Below, one piece after another: positions 1-6,550 of a stretch of DNA of 12,582 bases. Origin of the DNA: Acidobacteriota bacterium. GTDB lineage: Bacteria > Acidobacteriota > Vicinamibacteria > Vicinamibacterales > CAVVIG01. The stretch lies in contig QHWL01000246.1 in NCBI GenBank assembly GCA_003222555.1, positions 383 through 12,964 on the forward strand, in the 5' to 3' direction. The translations under genes were made by a program, and so were the position numbers. The notes beneath the pieces were generated by a model. That model was not told where the DNA came from. It worked only from the letters and a program-made list of their open reading frames with translations, and ran no database searches. Numbering within the stretch: position 1 is the stretch's first letter; each line of letters opens with the position of its first letter.

Positions 1-376
1 GACGCGCATGTTGCACTTCGGCAACTGGACGCCGCCGCAACCGCGAAAACGGAGCTGGCAAGGCAACTCGGTCGCGGTCTGGGCATCGCGGCGCGGGGGA
101 CCCGGAGGAGCGCCGTCGGCACGATATCTGCGGATCGCGACGACCGATCTGTTGTCCGGCTACCTGCGCAAAAACGGCGTACCGTACGGCGACAGCGCGT
201 CGCTACTCGAGTATGTCGATCTGTTCCAGGAACCGAACGGCGCGGCCATCATCGTGTGGACCGCAGTAGTCGACGACCCGGTGAATCTCGAGGCTCCCTA
301 TATCATCTCCTCACAATTCAAGAAACAGCCGGATGCATCCGGGTGGGATCCGACGCCGTGTTCGGCGGGATGGTGA
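1..376 (+). CDS. Hypothetical protein, C-terminal part (5' end outside window)
   Basis: The reading frame is open from base 2 to the TGA at 374-376, so this is the 3' end of a longer gene. The visible part has a W-Q-G-N-S-V-A-V-W motif, then Y-L-R-K-N-G-V-P-Y, then D-D-P-V-N-L-E-A-P, and ends in D-P-T-P-C-S-A-G-W. The same order (RNGVP, then IDDP, then EPYYLTRSF) occurs in the next gene, so the two are paralogues in tandem, 36 nt apart. I recall proteins of this layout as frequent in Acidobacteriota and usually annotated hypothetical; I know no biochemical role. The spacing between the VW motif and the KNGVP block is occupied by a Gly/Arg-rich stretch, but I see no clear frameshift there. The first ATG (base 8) is internal to the domain and is not the start. 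Confidence 0.6.
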   Translation, partial: TRMLHFGNWTPPQPRKRSWQGNSVAVWASRRGGPGGAPSARYLRIATTDLLSGYLRKNGVPYGDSASLLEYVDLFQEPNGAAIIVWTAVVDDPVNLEAPYIISSQFKKQPDASGWDPTPCSAGW

Positions 377-402
377 AGCGTTTGGTCGAGGTGACGAGAG
401 CT

Positions 403-407
403 GGAGG
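403..407 (+). promoter_or_regulatory. Shine-Dalgarno GGAGG deciding a GTG start
   Basis: GGAGG lies 5 nt before the GTG at 413. The in-frame ATG at 422 would be 14 nt away, so the GTG is the better start of the downstream gene. Confidence 0.6.
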
Positions 408-412
408 CAACC

Positions 413-1348
413 GTGTGGCGAATGACTAGCTCCGCAATCGTGGTCGTCGCGGCAACGAGCGCTCTGATGCTTGCCCAGGGGCTGTCGAACCCGGACGGCA
501 TCGAGCTGTCCGGCTCATGGGCGGCGAGGAATTTCACCGACGCGATCGGGAACATGCCCGGCGGCGGACCCCGGCCCGTTGATTACATGGGCATTCCGTT
601 GAACGACACCGGGCGCGCCTGGTCGTTGATCTACTCTCAATCGCAGGTTTCAATGCCCGAGCGCATCTGCGACTACTACGCGCCGACCTACATCGCGATC
701 GGGCCGATGGGACTGAGGATCTGGCCCGAGTCCGAAATGCTGACCGGTTCGACGACGGCGTGGATCATCGGCGGTTGGGCCGACTTCGTGCCGATCACAA
801 TCTGGATGGACGGGCGGCCGCATCCGTCGAAATATGCGGCGCACGAGAAGTCGGGCTTTACGACCGGCGTGTGGGAGGACGACGTGCTCGTGACATATAC
901 CACCCACATGGAGGCGGGCGCGATTCGCCGCAACGGCGTGCCGAGCAGTGATCAGGCCACGATGACGGCCCGCTTCTCACGTCATGACGATGTCCTGACC
1001 ATCACCGCGCGAATCGACGATCCGATTTACCTCACGGAGCCGTACTACCTGACGAGGAGTTTTCGATTGGCCCGCGCGCCGCTCAATCCCGCGACGCACC
1101 CATGCACGGTCACCAATGAAGGCGTTGAAGCGGAACGCGTCCCGCACTACTACCCGGGACAGAATCCGTTCCTCGACGAGCTGACGAAGCTCTACGGCAT
1201 CCCGCAGGAGGCAGTGCTCGGCGGCGCGGAAACCGCGCTGCCCGAGTTCCGGAAGAAGATCAAGGACAAATACGTGCGGCCGTCGAGGTGCGTGAGCGTC
1301 CCGGCGAGCACGTGCGGTGGCCCCGGAACATATCCGCCAATCGACTAG
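413..1348 (+). CDS. Exported hypothetical protein, paralogue of the preceding gene
   Basis: This 311-residue protein has no function I recognise. Residues 1 to about 22 form a signal peptide: Met-Trp-Arg, a hydrophobic stretch rich in Val and Ala, then a possible cut after the Ala-Gln near residue 22. It is therefore probably periplasmic or secreted. The mature part starts with E-L-S-G-S-W, then has a D-Y-Y-A-P-T-Y segment, I-W-M-D-G-R-P-H-P (about 142-150), T-G-V-W-E-D-D-V-L-V, R-R-N-G-V-P and R-I-D-D-P-I-Y-L-T-E-P-Y. The DGRPHP...WE.D.LV...GVP...IDDP order is shared with the partial gene at 1-376, and the late part with the relic at 4389-4571. After the shared region it has an extra C-terminal stretch of about 85 residues. 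It converges on the amidohydrolase gene across a 110-nt gap in which I see no convincing terminator. Confidence 0.75.
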   Translation: MWRMTSSAIVVVAATSALMLAQGLSNPDGIELSGSWAARNFTDAIGNMPGGGPRPVDYMGIPLNDTGRAWSLIYSQSQVSMPERICDYYAPTYIAIGPMGLRIWPESEMLTGSTTAWIIGGWADFVPITIWMDGRPHPSKYAAHEKSGFTTGVWEDDVLVTYTTHMEAGAIRRNGVPSSDQATMTARFSRHDDVLTITARIDDPIYLTEPYYLTRSFRLARAPLNPATHPCTVTNEGVEAERVPHYYPGQNPFLDELTKLYGIPQEAVLGGAETALPEFRKKIKDKYVRPSRCVSVPASTCGGPGTYPPID

Positions 1349-1458
1349 ACCTCGATTGCTTCAGCGCTCCTGGCACCGCTCGCTCGACTCCACGTCCACC
1401 CAGGCCGGCCACTGTATGAGGTTGGACCGATGGGGAACCGGCCACGGAGGGCCGCTTT

Positions 1459-2547
1459 CTACCCCTTGATGCCCAGCAGCTTTGCGGCATTGTCACCGAG
1501 TATCGCCGCGCGCTCGGCGTCGCTCAAGCTCGGCGTGTGAAGGATGTGGTCGACCGCCTTGTTCTGCCATGGGATCGGATGATCGGTGCCCATCACGATC
1601 TGGCTGGTGCCGACCTCCGCCGCGAGGTGGCGCAACGCCTCGGCGGTGAAGACCAGCGAATCAAAATAGAGCTGACGCAAATACTCGGTCGGCTTCTTCT
1701 TCAACGATCTGCTGCTGTCGCATTCCTCGGGCGCTACGCGACAGCCGTTGTCCGATCGCGGCGCGTAGGACGGCAGATAGCCGCCGCCGTGGGCCGCGCA
1801 GATCTTGAGGCCGGGAAACCGATCGAGGGTCCCTTCGAAGATCAGATGCTGGATCGCGATGGTGGTATCGAGCGGGTTGCCGATGACGTTCGACAGCCAG
1901 CCGTTGCCTTTGAGCCGTTGTGCGATCTCCGGCGGGCTCTGTGGGTGGATGAAAAGCAGCACGCCGAGCTCTTCCGCCTTTGCCCAGACTGGGTTGAATT
2001 TCGGGTCGGCAAACTCTGCGCCGGCGACGCTCCCGCCGATGGCCGCTCCGCGCAGGCCGAGCTTCTTGACTCCTTCTTCGAGCTGCTGAACCGCGAGATC
2101 GGGAAACTGCAGCGCCAACGACGCGAACGCGACGAAGCGATCCGGATGCGCCGCGCACAGCTCGGCGAGTTTTTCGTTCTGGATCTTGACGACCTGGCCG
2201 GCACGATCGCGGTCTGCCTCGTACCAGAACGGGTTGATGCTGAGCGCCTCGACGTCGATGCCCTGTTGGTCCATCTCGCCAATGCGATCCTCGGCCACGA
2301 TCGCCATTCCCGGCCCCCGGAATTGGTCCAGCTTCCGCCCCATGAGAGCCACGGCTTCCGGGATGACGCAGTGTGCATGCACGTCGATCGTCCTCACGCG
2401 GCGGCCACGCACCGTGACCTCACGACGCCGGCCGGAGGGCCTGGTCTGGGCCTGCGCGGACGCGGCGCCGAGCAGACCGCACCGGGTGAATGCGACGGCT
2501 GCGACCGTGCCGGCGGCTTTATTGATGAACGCTCGACGAGTATTCAT
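1459..2547 (-). CDS. Tat-signal amidohydrolase, ACMSD / gamma-resorcylate decarboxylase type
   Basis: This 362-residue TIM-barrel amidohydrolase belongs to the amidohydrolase-2 family, which includes aminocarboxymuconate-semialdehyde decarboxylase (ACMSD). Family members bind a divalent metal and usually decarboxylate or hydrolyse an aromatic or unsaturated acid. Visible metal and catalytic residues are H57 and H59 (D-V-H-A-H-C), H201 (F-I-H-P-Q-S-P), H253 (A-A-H-G-G-G-Y) and D322 (G-T-D-H-P). All five expected positions are present, so the enzyme looks active. The N-terminus reads T-R-R-A-F-I-N-K, then a hydrophobic run and A-Q-A at about 31-33, which fits a twin-arginine export signal. Most ACMSD relatives are cytoplasmic, so export is notable. 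The start ATG has GGAGG 7 nt upstream. The gene lies 24 nt after the lactate permease gene and is probably cotranscribed with it. The substrate cannot be read from the sequence. Confidence 0.85.
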   Translation of the reverse strand: MNTRRAFINKAAGTVAAVAFTRCGLLGAASAQAQTRPSGRRREVTVRGRRVRTIDVHAHCVIPEAVALMGRKLDQFRGPGMAIVAEDRIGEMDQQGIDVEALSINPFWYEADRDRAGQVVKIQNEKLAELCAAHPDRFVAFASLALQFPDLAVQQLEEGVKKLGLRGAAIGGSVAGAEFADPKFNPVWAKAEELGVLLFIHPQSPPEIAQRLKGNGWLSNVIGNPLDTTIAIQHLIFEGTLDRFPGLKICAAHGGGYLPSYAPRSDNGCRVAPEECDSSRSLKKKPTEYLRQLYFDSLVFTAEALRHLAAEVGTSQIVMGTDHPIPWQNKAVDHILHTPSLSDAERAAILGDNAAKLLGIKG

Positions 2548-2554
2548 GGACGGT

Positions 2555-2559
2555 CCTCC
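2555..2559 (-). promoter_or_regulatory. Shine-Dalgarno GGAGG for the amidohydrolase
   Basis: GGAGG on the minus strand lies 7 nt before the ATG at 2547, within the 24-nt gap after the permease stop. It fixes the start and supports independent initiation within a shared transcript. Confidence 0.7.
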
Positions 2560-2571
2560 ATGCTTGTTTGC

Positions 2572-4257
2572 CTATTTGGACGCGGCGATCGGCACGTACG
2601 CGGGGACGAGATACGCGAAGAGGAGCGCGAGCAGGCCCATGATGGCCATTAGCAGCACGCTGTGCTTGATCGTGAACCTGAACAGGCGGCTCTCGTCGGC
2701 GGACGACATACCGGTGGCCGCCACAGCCACGGCGATGCTCTGCACCGAAATCATCTTCCCCATGACGCCCGCCGCCGAGTTGACCGACGCGGTCAGCACG
2801 GGATTGAGGCCGAGCGCGTTTGCGGTGACGACCTGCAGATTGCCGAAGAGGGCATTGGCCGAAGTGTCGCTGCCGGTCAAGAACACGCCAAGCCATCCGA
2901 CTACCGCGCTGAAGAACGGAAACGCGCCTCCGCTCGCCGCGAGCGCCAGGCCCAGCGTGGACGTCATTCCCGAGTAGTTCATCAGGTACGCCAGGCCCAG
3001 CATGGTTGCGATCGTAACCATCGCGAACGACAGCTGCTTGAACGTGGCCTTGTAAATCTGCACGACCTTTGACGGCTTCACGCCAAGCAGCAAGGCGGCG
3101 GCCATCGTCGCCAGGAAGCAGGCCGTGCCCGATGCGCTCAGCCAGTTGAACGTGAAGACGGCCGCATAGGGCGCGGGCGTTGACGTGACGGGCGGGATGC
3201 GCGTGATCAGATTGTGCAAACCGGGCACGTTCAGTCCGTTGAGCGTGCCCGCGTTCCTCGGGAGCCACGATCCCAACAAGCTGTTGGTCCACCGATCCAT
3301 GGCTGCTTTGATGTCGGGCTCGCCCCACGCGAGCACGAACACGACCAGCAGCAGGTACGGCATCCACGCCACGAAAATCTCGCGCCCGGAATGCTTCTTC
3401 GGCCCTGCCGTCGCCGGATGATCGCCCTCGAGCCGCATGACCGTTTTCGGCCGCCACAGCCTAAGCAGCGCCACCATTACGACGATGCAGGTCAACGAGC
3501 TCACGATATCGGTCAGCTCTGGCCCGAGGAAGTTCGAGACGAAGAACTGCATGCCCGCGAACGAGACGCCGCAGGCGACGATCGCCGGCAGCACTTCGAG
3601 TGCCCGCGCCGGCCCCGCCATCACGACCATGAGATAGCCCGGAATCACGATGGAGATCATCGCGCAGAGGCGTCCCACCATCGCGCTCAGCGGAAGCACT
3701 GGCAACCCGGTCACATTCGCCAAGGTGGTCACGGGAATGCCGATCGATCCGAACGCCACGGGCGCGGTGTTGGCGAGCAGGCAGATGCCCGCCGCGTAGA
3801 ACGGGTCGAAGCCGAGGCCGGCCAGCATCGCACCCGACACAGCGACCGGCGCGCCGAAGCCCGCCGCTCCCTCGATGAACGCGCCGAACGAAAAGGCGAT
3901 GAACATCGCCTGCAGGCGCCGGTCGTCGGTCAGGCTGCCGACCGAGTCCTTGATGATCTCGAACTTGCCGGTGTCCACGGCGAGGCGGTACAGCATGATC
4001 GAGCTGAACACGATCCAGGCGATGGGGAACAACCCATACGCTGCCCCGTACAACGAGGACATCACCGCGAGCTGCGCGGGCATGCCGTAGACTGTGAGCG
4101 CCACCACGAGCGCCGACCCGAGCGCCGCAAGTGCCGACATCCAGGCCGGCTTGCGCCAGACGCCCAGCATCAGGAACAGCGCGACGATAGGAATGGCGGC
4201 CACGAGGGCCGAAAGGGCCAGGCTGCCCCCCACGGGTTCGTAGTTGTGCTGCCACAT
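2572..4257 (-). CDS. lldP: L-lactate permease, LctP/LldP family
   Basis: This 561-residue protein is almost entirely hydrophobic, with about a dozen membrane-spanning stretches. It carries the family blocks F-G-A-F-I-E-G-A-A-G-F-G-A-P (residues 124-137), T-G-S-D-T-S-A-N-A-L-F-G-N-L-Q (about 461-475) and N-S-A-A-G-V-M-G-K-M-I-S (about 493-504). LctP proteins are inner-membrane carriers that take up lactate or glycolate with protons. The length is typical for the family (about 550 residues). The cytosolic loop around 270-295 is hydrophilic and rich in Lys, Arg and His. No Shine-Dalgarno is visible before the ATG at 4257, but a TATAAC hexamer lies just upstream, so translation may be leaderless. 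The Tat-signal amidohydrolase follows 24 nt downstream. No lactate dehydrogenase gene is in the window, so the true substrate may be another 2-hydroxy acid. Confidence 0.92.
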   Translation of the reverse strand: MWQHNYEPVGGSLALSALVAAIPIVALFLMLGVWRKPAWMSALAALGSALVVALTVYGMPAQLAVMSSLYGAAYGLFPIAWIVFSSIMLYRLAVDTGKFEIIKDSVGSLTDDRRLQAMFIAFSFGAFIEGAAGFGAPVAVSGAMLAGLGFDPFYAAGICLLANTAPVAFGSIGIPVTTLANVTGLPVLPLSAMVGRLCAMISIVIPGYLMVVMAGPARALEVLPAIVACGVSFAGMQFFVSNFLGPELTDIVSSLTCIVVMVALLRLWRPKTVMRLEGDHPATAGPKKHSGREIFVAWMPYLLLVVFVLAWGEPDIKAAMDRWTNSLLGSWLPRNAGTLNGLNVPGLHNLITRIPPVTSTPAPYAAVFTFNWLSASGTACFLATMAAALLLGVKPSKVVQIYKATFKQLSFAMVTIATMLGLAYLMNYSGMTSTLGLALAASGGAFPFFSAVVGWLGVFLTGSDTSANALFGNLQVVTANALGLNPVLTASVNSAAGVMGKMISVQSIAVAVAATGMSSADESRLFRFTIKHSVLLMAIMGLLALLFAYLVPAYVPIAASK

Positions 4258-4265
4258 GCTCGGAA

Positions 4266-4271
4266 GTTATA
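4266..4271 (-). promoter_or_regulatory. Possible -10 hexamer (TATAAC) for lldP
   Basis: TATAAC on the minus strand ends 8 nt before the lldP ATG, which would place the transcript start at or next to the start codon. The candidate -35 at 17-nt spacing (TCATCA) is poor. The same hexamer precedes the DUF2911 gene. This is a motif reading only. Confidence 0.3.
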
Positions 4272-4388
4272 CCTGAATTTCGCCGCTCTGATGAGGAGAT
4301 CGTCGCCTTGGACTAATGATGCGCGGAGGCTAATGTGGAGTAACAGCGCGATCACCAGTGGATATTGAGGGCGGAATGGTCGGCCGAT

Positions 4389-4571
4389 TCACTTCTTCCT
4401 TGCTGCCCCTTCGGCCTTTTCTTGAGCGCGAGCTCCAGCGAGGGTGCCCTTCAAGGCATAGGTCCCTTCATTACACGCGTACTCATAGATCTGACCCTGA
4501 CTCTTCGTCATGGGAAACGCGGCCGTCCACCAGGGGCTCGTCCACGTCGTCGGATCGTCGACCGTGAATTC
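4389..4571 (-). pseudogene. C-terminal relic of an exported hypothetical-protein gene
   Basis: About 60 codons read as a convincing protein end: E-F-T-V-D-D-P-T-T-W-T-S-P-W, then I-Y-E-Y-A-C-N-E-G, then a Lys-rich tail and TGA at 4389. I recognise this block as the C-terminus of acidobacterial hypothetical proteins of the same general layout as the two left-hand genes (W-E-G-D, then R-F-T-R, then DDP). Recognisable homology stops near 4571. The upstream codons, back to an ATG at 4637, look random and run into the end of the DUF2911 gene. There is no signal peptide, no DGRPHP block and no Shine-Dalgarno. I therefore call it a truncated remnant rather than a small gene. It could instead be translated as an 82-residue protein from 4637, which I consider unlikely. 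Confidence 0.6.
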
Positions 4572-4626
4572 GTCTCCGCTGGCTCGTTGACACTTGACCC
4601 TGTGGCTATTTCTGACTGGATTCATC

Positions 4627-5158
4627 CTATTGCGCAACGGTGAAGGGGACCGACACTTCTGTCGTCTCCCACGTCATCGCGATCGAGCCGCCTTTGCTGC
4701 CGTCGGGGTTCTTCGCGATCGCGAACGTCAGCTGCTCGACCGGTTCCGTCAGCGTACGCTTGCGCAGCTGAAGGCGCCCGAGGTCCGACCTCGAGGGGTA
4801 ATACGTGTGGAACCCTGACGATGAGGGTCCACACGTCGGGTGTCGGCAGGATCCAGATCGTATGTGGGCCGGGTGGCACCGCCAGGCCGCCAAGCTGAAG
4901 TGGCCGGGTGCTGTCGAGCGTCGTGGCCGCATCCGCGCCCGGGCACCACACGATCTGATAAGGGACGAGCCCGCCGAAGATCGTGCGGCCACGCATGTAC
5001 GGGCGGCCGTACTCGATCGTCATCGTTGCGCCATCGATTTTCGCGCTGACCGATTCGTGCGGGCTCCGGCGCCCGCCGCCAAATTGGCCGGCGGAGAGGC
5101 TGACTGCGATGACCCCGAGAACGACGATGCCGACGAGAACCGCGATCGCTGGGCGCAT
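4627..5158 (-). pseudogene. DUF2911 protein gene split by a frameshift
   Basis: DUF2911 proteins are small, usually exported, beta-rich proteins of unknown function. The first part, from ATG 5158, has a hydrophobic signal segment (residues 4-22), then S-P-H-E-S-V-S-A-K-I-D-G, E-Y-G-R-P-Y-M-R-G-R, F-G-G-L-V-P-Y and W-T-L-I-V. At about 4811-4822 the family homology jumps to another minus-strand frame: G-F-H-T-Y-Y-P-S, D-L-G-R-L, P-V-E-Q-L-T-F-A-I, ending S-V-P-F-T-V-A-Q with TAG at 4627. The shift equals one extra or two missing bases. Without correction the first frame runs to a TGA at 4622 with an unrelated Arg/Asp-rich tail. AAAGGAG lies 8 nt before ATG 5158, making it a better start than the GTG at 5176. 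The rest of the sequence is well preserved, so the break is either recent or a sequencing error. Confidence 0.75.
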
Positions 5159-5166
5159 GGCGAAGT

Positions 5167-5173
5167 CTCCTTT
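5167..5173 (-). promoter_or_regulatory. Shine-Dalgarno AAAGGAG for the DUF2911 gene
   Basis: AAAGGAG on the minus strand sits 8 nt before ATG 5158. It lies inside the coding region if the GTG at 5176 is used, so it decides in favour of 5158. Confidence 0.65.
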
Positions 5174-5176
5174 CAC

Positions 5177-5182
5177 GTTATA
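5177..5182 (-). promoter_or_regulatory. Possible -10 hexamer (TATAAC) for the DUF2911 gene
   Basis: TATAAC precedes the Shine-Dalgarno by a few bases on the minus strand. No good -35 hexamer is visible at 16-18 nt. It is identical to the hexamer before lldP. Confidence 0.3.
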
Positions 5183-5197
5183 CTGAGTCGGATCGCG

Positions 5198-5228
5198 CAG
5201 ACACTCGGGACACCTGAGCCAGACACTC
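5198..5228. repeat. Direct repeat CAGACACTC x2, 22 bp apart
   Basis: CAGACACTC occurs at 5198-5206 and again at 5220-5228. The 22-bp period is about two helical turns. The copies straddle the candidate -35 of the response regulator and abut its -10, in the gap between two divergent genes. The geometry suits a regulator operator, but no binding factor can be named. Confidence 0.4.
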
Positions 5229-5234
5229 TATATA
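5207..5234 (+). promoter_or_regulatory. Possible promoter of the response regulator gene
   Basis: GGGACA (5207-5212, 4 of 6 matches to TTGACA), a 16-nt spacer, then TATATA (5229-5234). The predicted transcript start falls at about 5241, on the start codon itself, and no Shine-Dalgarno is present. The AT-rich patch stands out in GC-rich surroundings. Confidence 0.35.
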
Positions 5235-5239
5235 TTATT

Positions 5240-5626
5240 ATGATGAAGGATGCCGCCCGCCTCGTGCTCGTCGTCGAGGACGATCTTTCGGTTCGCCGGC
5301 CGCTCGTCAAATTCCTCGAGATGCACGGCTTTTCGGTTGTGACGGCCGAAACCGCCGAGGAAGGGCTCGAGGGGCTTTCCAAGCACCAGGTGGTCGCGGC
5401 GGTCGTCGATTTGCGCCTGAAGCGCGGATCGGGCCGCGACGTCGTCGTGTCGGCGCCCGCCGATGTGCCGGTCATCATCTTTTCGGGCGTGCCGTCGGAG
5501 TCGGCCGAGCTCGAGCACCTTCGTCCGCGCACGCGCCTCATCGAGAAACCGTATTCGCTGGTGTTGCTCGTCGAGACGCTCGAAGAGATGCTCGCGGAAA
5601 CGGGCTCACAGAATCTCCATTCCTAA
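5240..5626 (+). CDS. Single-domain response regulator (receiver only)
   Basis: This 128-residue protein is one CheY-like receiver with no output domain. The acidic pocket is E13-D14-D15, the phospho-acceptor is D57 (A-V-V-D-L-R-L), the switch Ser is S82 (I-I-F-S-G) and the conserved Lys is K103 (I-E-K-P-Y). It would accept phosphate from a histidine kinase and act through protein contact. No kinase is nearby. The frame stays open far upstream (to 4805), but that part is antisense to DUF2911 and is not protein-like, so I start at the tandem ATG pair 5240/5243, next to an AT-rich promoter-like patch. There is no Shine-Dalgarno. The last 21 nt overlap the 3' end of the convergent arginase gene, so full-length transcripts of the two would be complementary there. 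Confidence 0.8.
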   Translation: MMKDAARLVLVVEDDLSVRRPLVKFLEMHGFSVVTAETAEEGLEGLSKHQVVAAVVDLRLKRGSGRDVVVSAPADVPVIIFSGVPSESAELEHLRPRTRLIEKPYSLVLLVETLEEMLAETGSQNLHS

Positions 5627-6517
5627 CGCCGACAGCACCAGCTCGGTCCCGAGCTGTGCCGTGGTGTTCTGCATGTCGAGGGTCGGGTTGACCTCGACCA
5701 TGTCGAGCGAGGTGAGCAAGCCGGAGTCGGCGACGATCTCCATCACCATGTGCGCTTCGCGGTAGTTCAATCCGCCCTTGACCGGCGTGCCCACGCCGGG
5801 CGCGATCGCCGGATCGCACACGTCCATGTCGAACGACACGTGAATGCCGGCGGTGCCCTGGCCGGCCAGGTGCACGGCCTGCTCCACAATCGACGCGATT
5901 CCCTGTCGATCGATGTCCTTCATCGTGAAGACGTGCACGTGCGAGTCGCGCACGGCAATCTTCTCGCGCTCGTCCAGGTTCCTCACGCCGATGATGACGG
6001 TATGCGCGGGCAGTGCCTTCGGCGTGACGCCGCCGATGCGCGCGAGCTCGGATGGCTCGGGCCCGAGGAGGGCCGCAAGGGGCATTCCGTGGACGTTGCC
6101 GCTCAGCGACGTGGCCGGGGTGTTCATGTCGCCATGCGCATCGATCCACAAGAGTCCGATCGGGAGCTCCCTGGTCTTCCTGGCCCACTCGGCGGCGGCC
6201 GCCACCGAGCCCGCGGCGAGGCTGTGATCGCCGCCCAGGACGAGCGGCATCGCCCCCTCATCGAGCGACATGAGTGCGGTCTGATAGAGCTTCTGACACA
6301 CCTTGGCGATGTCGCGGATATATTTCTTCCGCTCGTCGCGCAGGGTCTGCGTTTCCGGAATGGGCGCCGGGAGATCGCCTTTGTCGACGACGATGCAGCC
6401 GAGGCCGCCGATTCGTTCGCCGAGACCGGCGATGCGCAAGGCGGAGGGCCCCATGTCGACGCCGCGCCGGTTGCCGCCGAGATCGAGCGGCACGCCGATG
6501 ATGTGCACCTGGCGCAT
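5606..6517 (-). CDS. rocF: Arginase
   Basis: This 303-residue protein is full length for the ureohydrolase family. Arginase hydrolyses L-arginine to ornithine and urea in the cytoplasm using two Mn ions. The metal ligands are visible: G-G-D-H-S (H98), D-A-H-G-D (D126, H128, D130) and S-F-D-M-D (D230, D232). The N-V-H-G-M-P His (H143) and E275 (V-E-V-N-P) match the catalytic and substrate positions. The N-terminal G-V-P-L-D-L-G-G-N-R-R-G-V-D-M-G-P block is typical of arginase rather than agmatinase. Related formiminoglutamase or guanidinobutyrase activity cannot be excluded from sequence alone. No Shine-Dalgarno precedes ATG 6517. A promoter-like pair lies directly upstream, then a long palindrome at 6551-6620. 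No other arginine or urea gene is in the window, so it looks like a stand-alone catabolic gene. Confidence 0.92.
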   Translation of the reverse strand: MRQVHIIGVPLDLGGNRRGVDMGPSALRIAGLGERIGGLGCIVVDKGDLPAPIPETQTLRDERKKYIRDIAKVCQKLYQTALMSLDEGAMPLVLGGDHSLAAGSVAAAAEWARKTRELPIGLLWIDAHGDMNTPATSLSGNVHGMPLAALLGPEPSELARIGGVTPKALPAHTVIIGVRNLDEREKIAVRDSHVHVFTMKDIDRQGIASIVEQAVHLAGQGTAGIHVSFDMDVCDPAIAPGVGTPVKGGLNYREAHMVMEIVADSGLLTSLDMVEVNPTLDMQNTTAQLGTELVLSALGMEIL

Positions 6518-6522
6518 GGAAA

Positions 6523-6550
6523 TTTACAATTGAGAATTACGCCAAATCAA
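6523..6550 (-). promoter_or_regulatory. Possible promoter of rocF
   Basis: On the minus strand TTGATT (6550-6545), a 16-nt spacer, then TGTAAA (6528-6523); each hexamer matches the sigma-70 consensus at 4 of 6 positions. The predicted start is at about 6516, on the ATG. The AT-rich segment also resembles low-complexity spacer DNA, so support is weak. Confidence 0.3.

Noticed and set aside
58-150. Possible frameshift in the partial gene at the left edge (Gly/Arg-rich stretch)
   Set aside because: Family motifs on both sides lie in the same frame, so a variable loop explains it.
1403-1443. GGCCGG / CCGGCC inverted pair between the convergent genes as a terminator
   Set aside because: The arms are 6 bp with a 29-nt loop and no T-run on either strand; too weak.
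3214-4368. Long + strand open frame of about 384 codons opposite lldP
   Set aside because: It is antisense to a clear LctP permease; the peptide is rich in Arg, His and Glu with no domain, as expected from GC-rich shadow frames.
4587-4602. TTGACACTTGACCCTG at the edge of the relic as a transposon end
   Set aside because: No matching inverted copy, target duplication or transposase is visible; the similarity to repeat ends I recall is too short.
4805-5239. Upstream extension of the response regulator frame to 273 codons
   Set aside because: The extension is antisense to the DUF2911 gene, crosses both promoter regions and has no domain; the receiver fold is complete from 5240.
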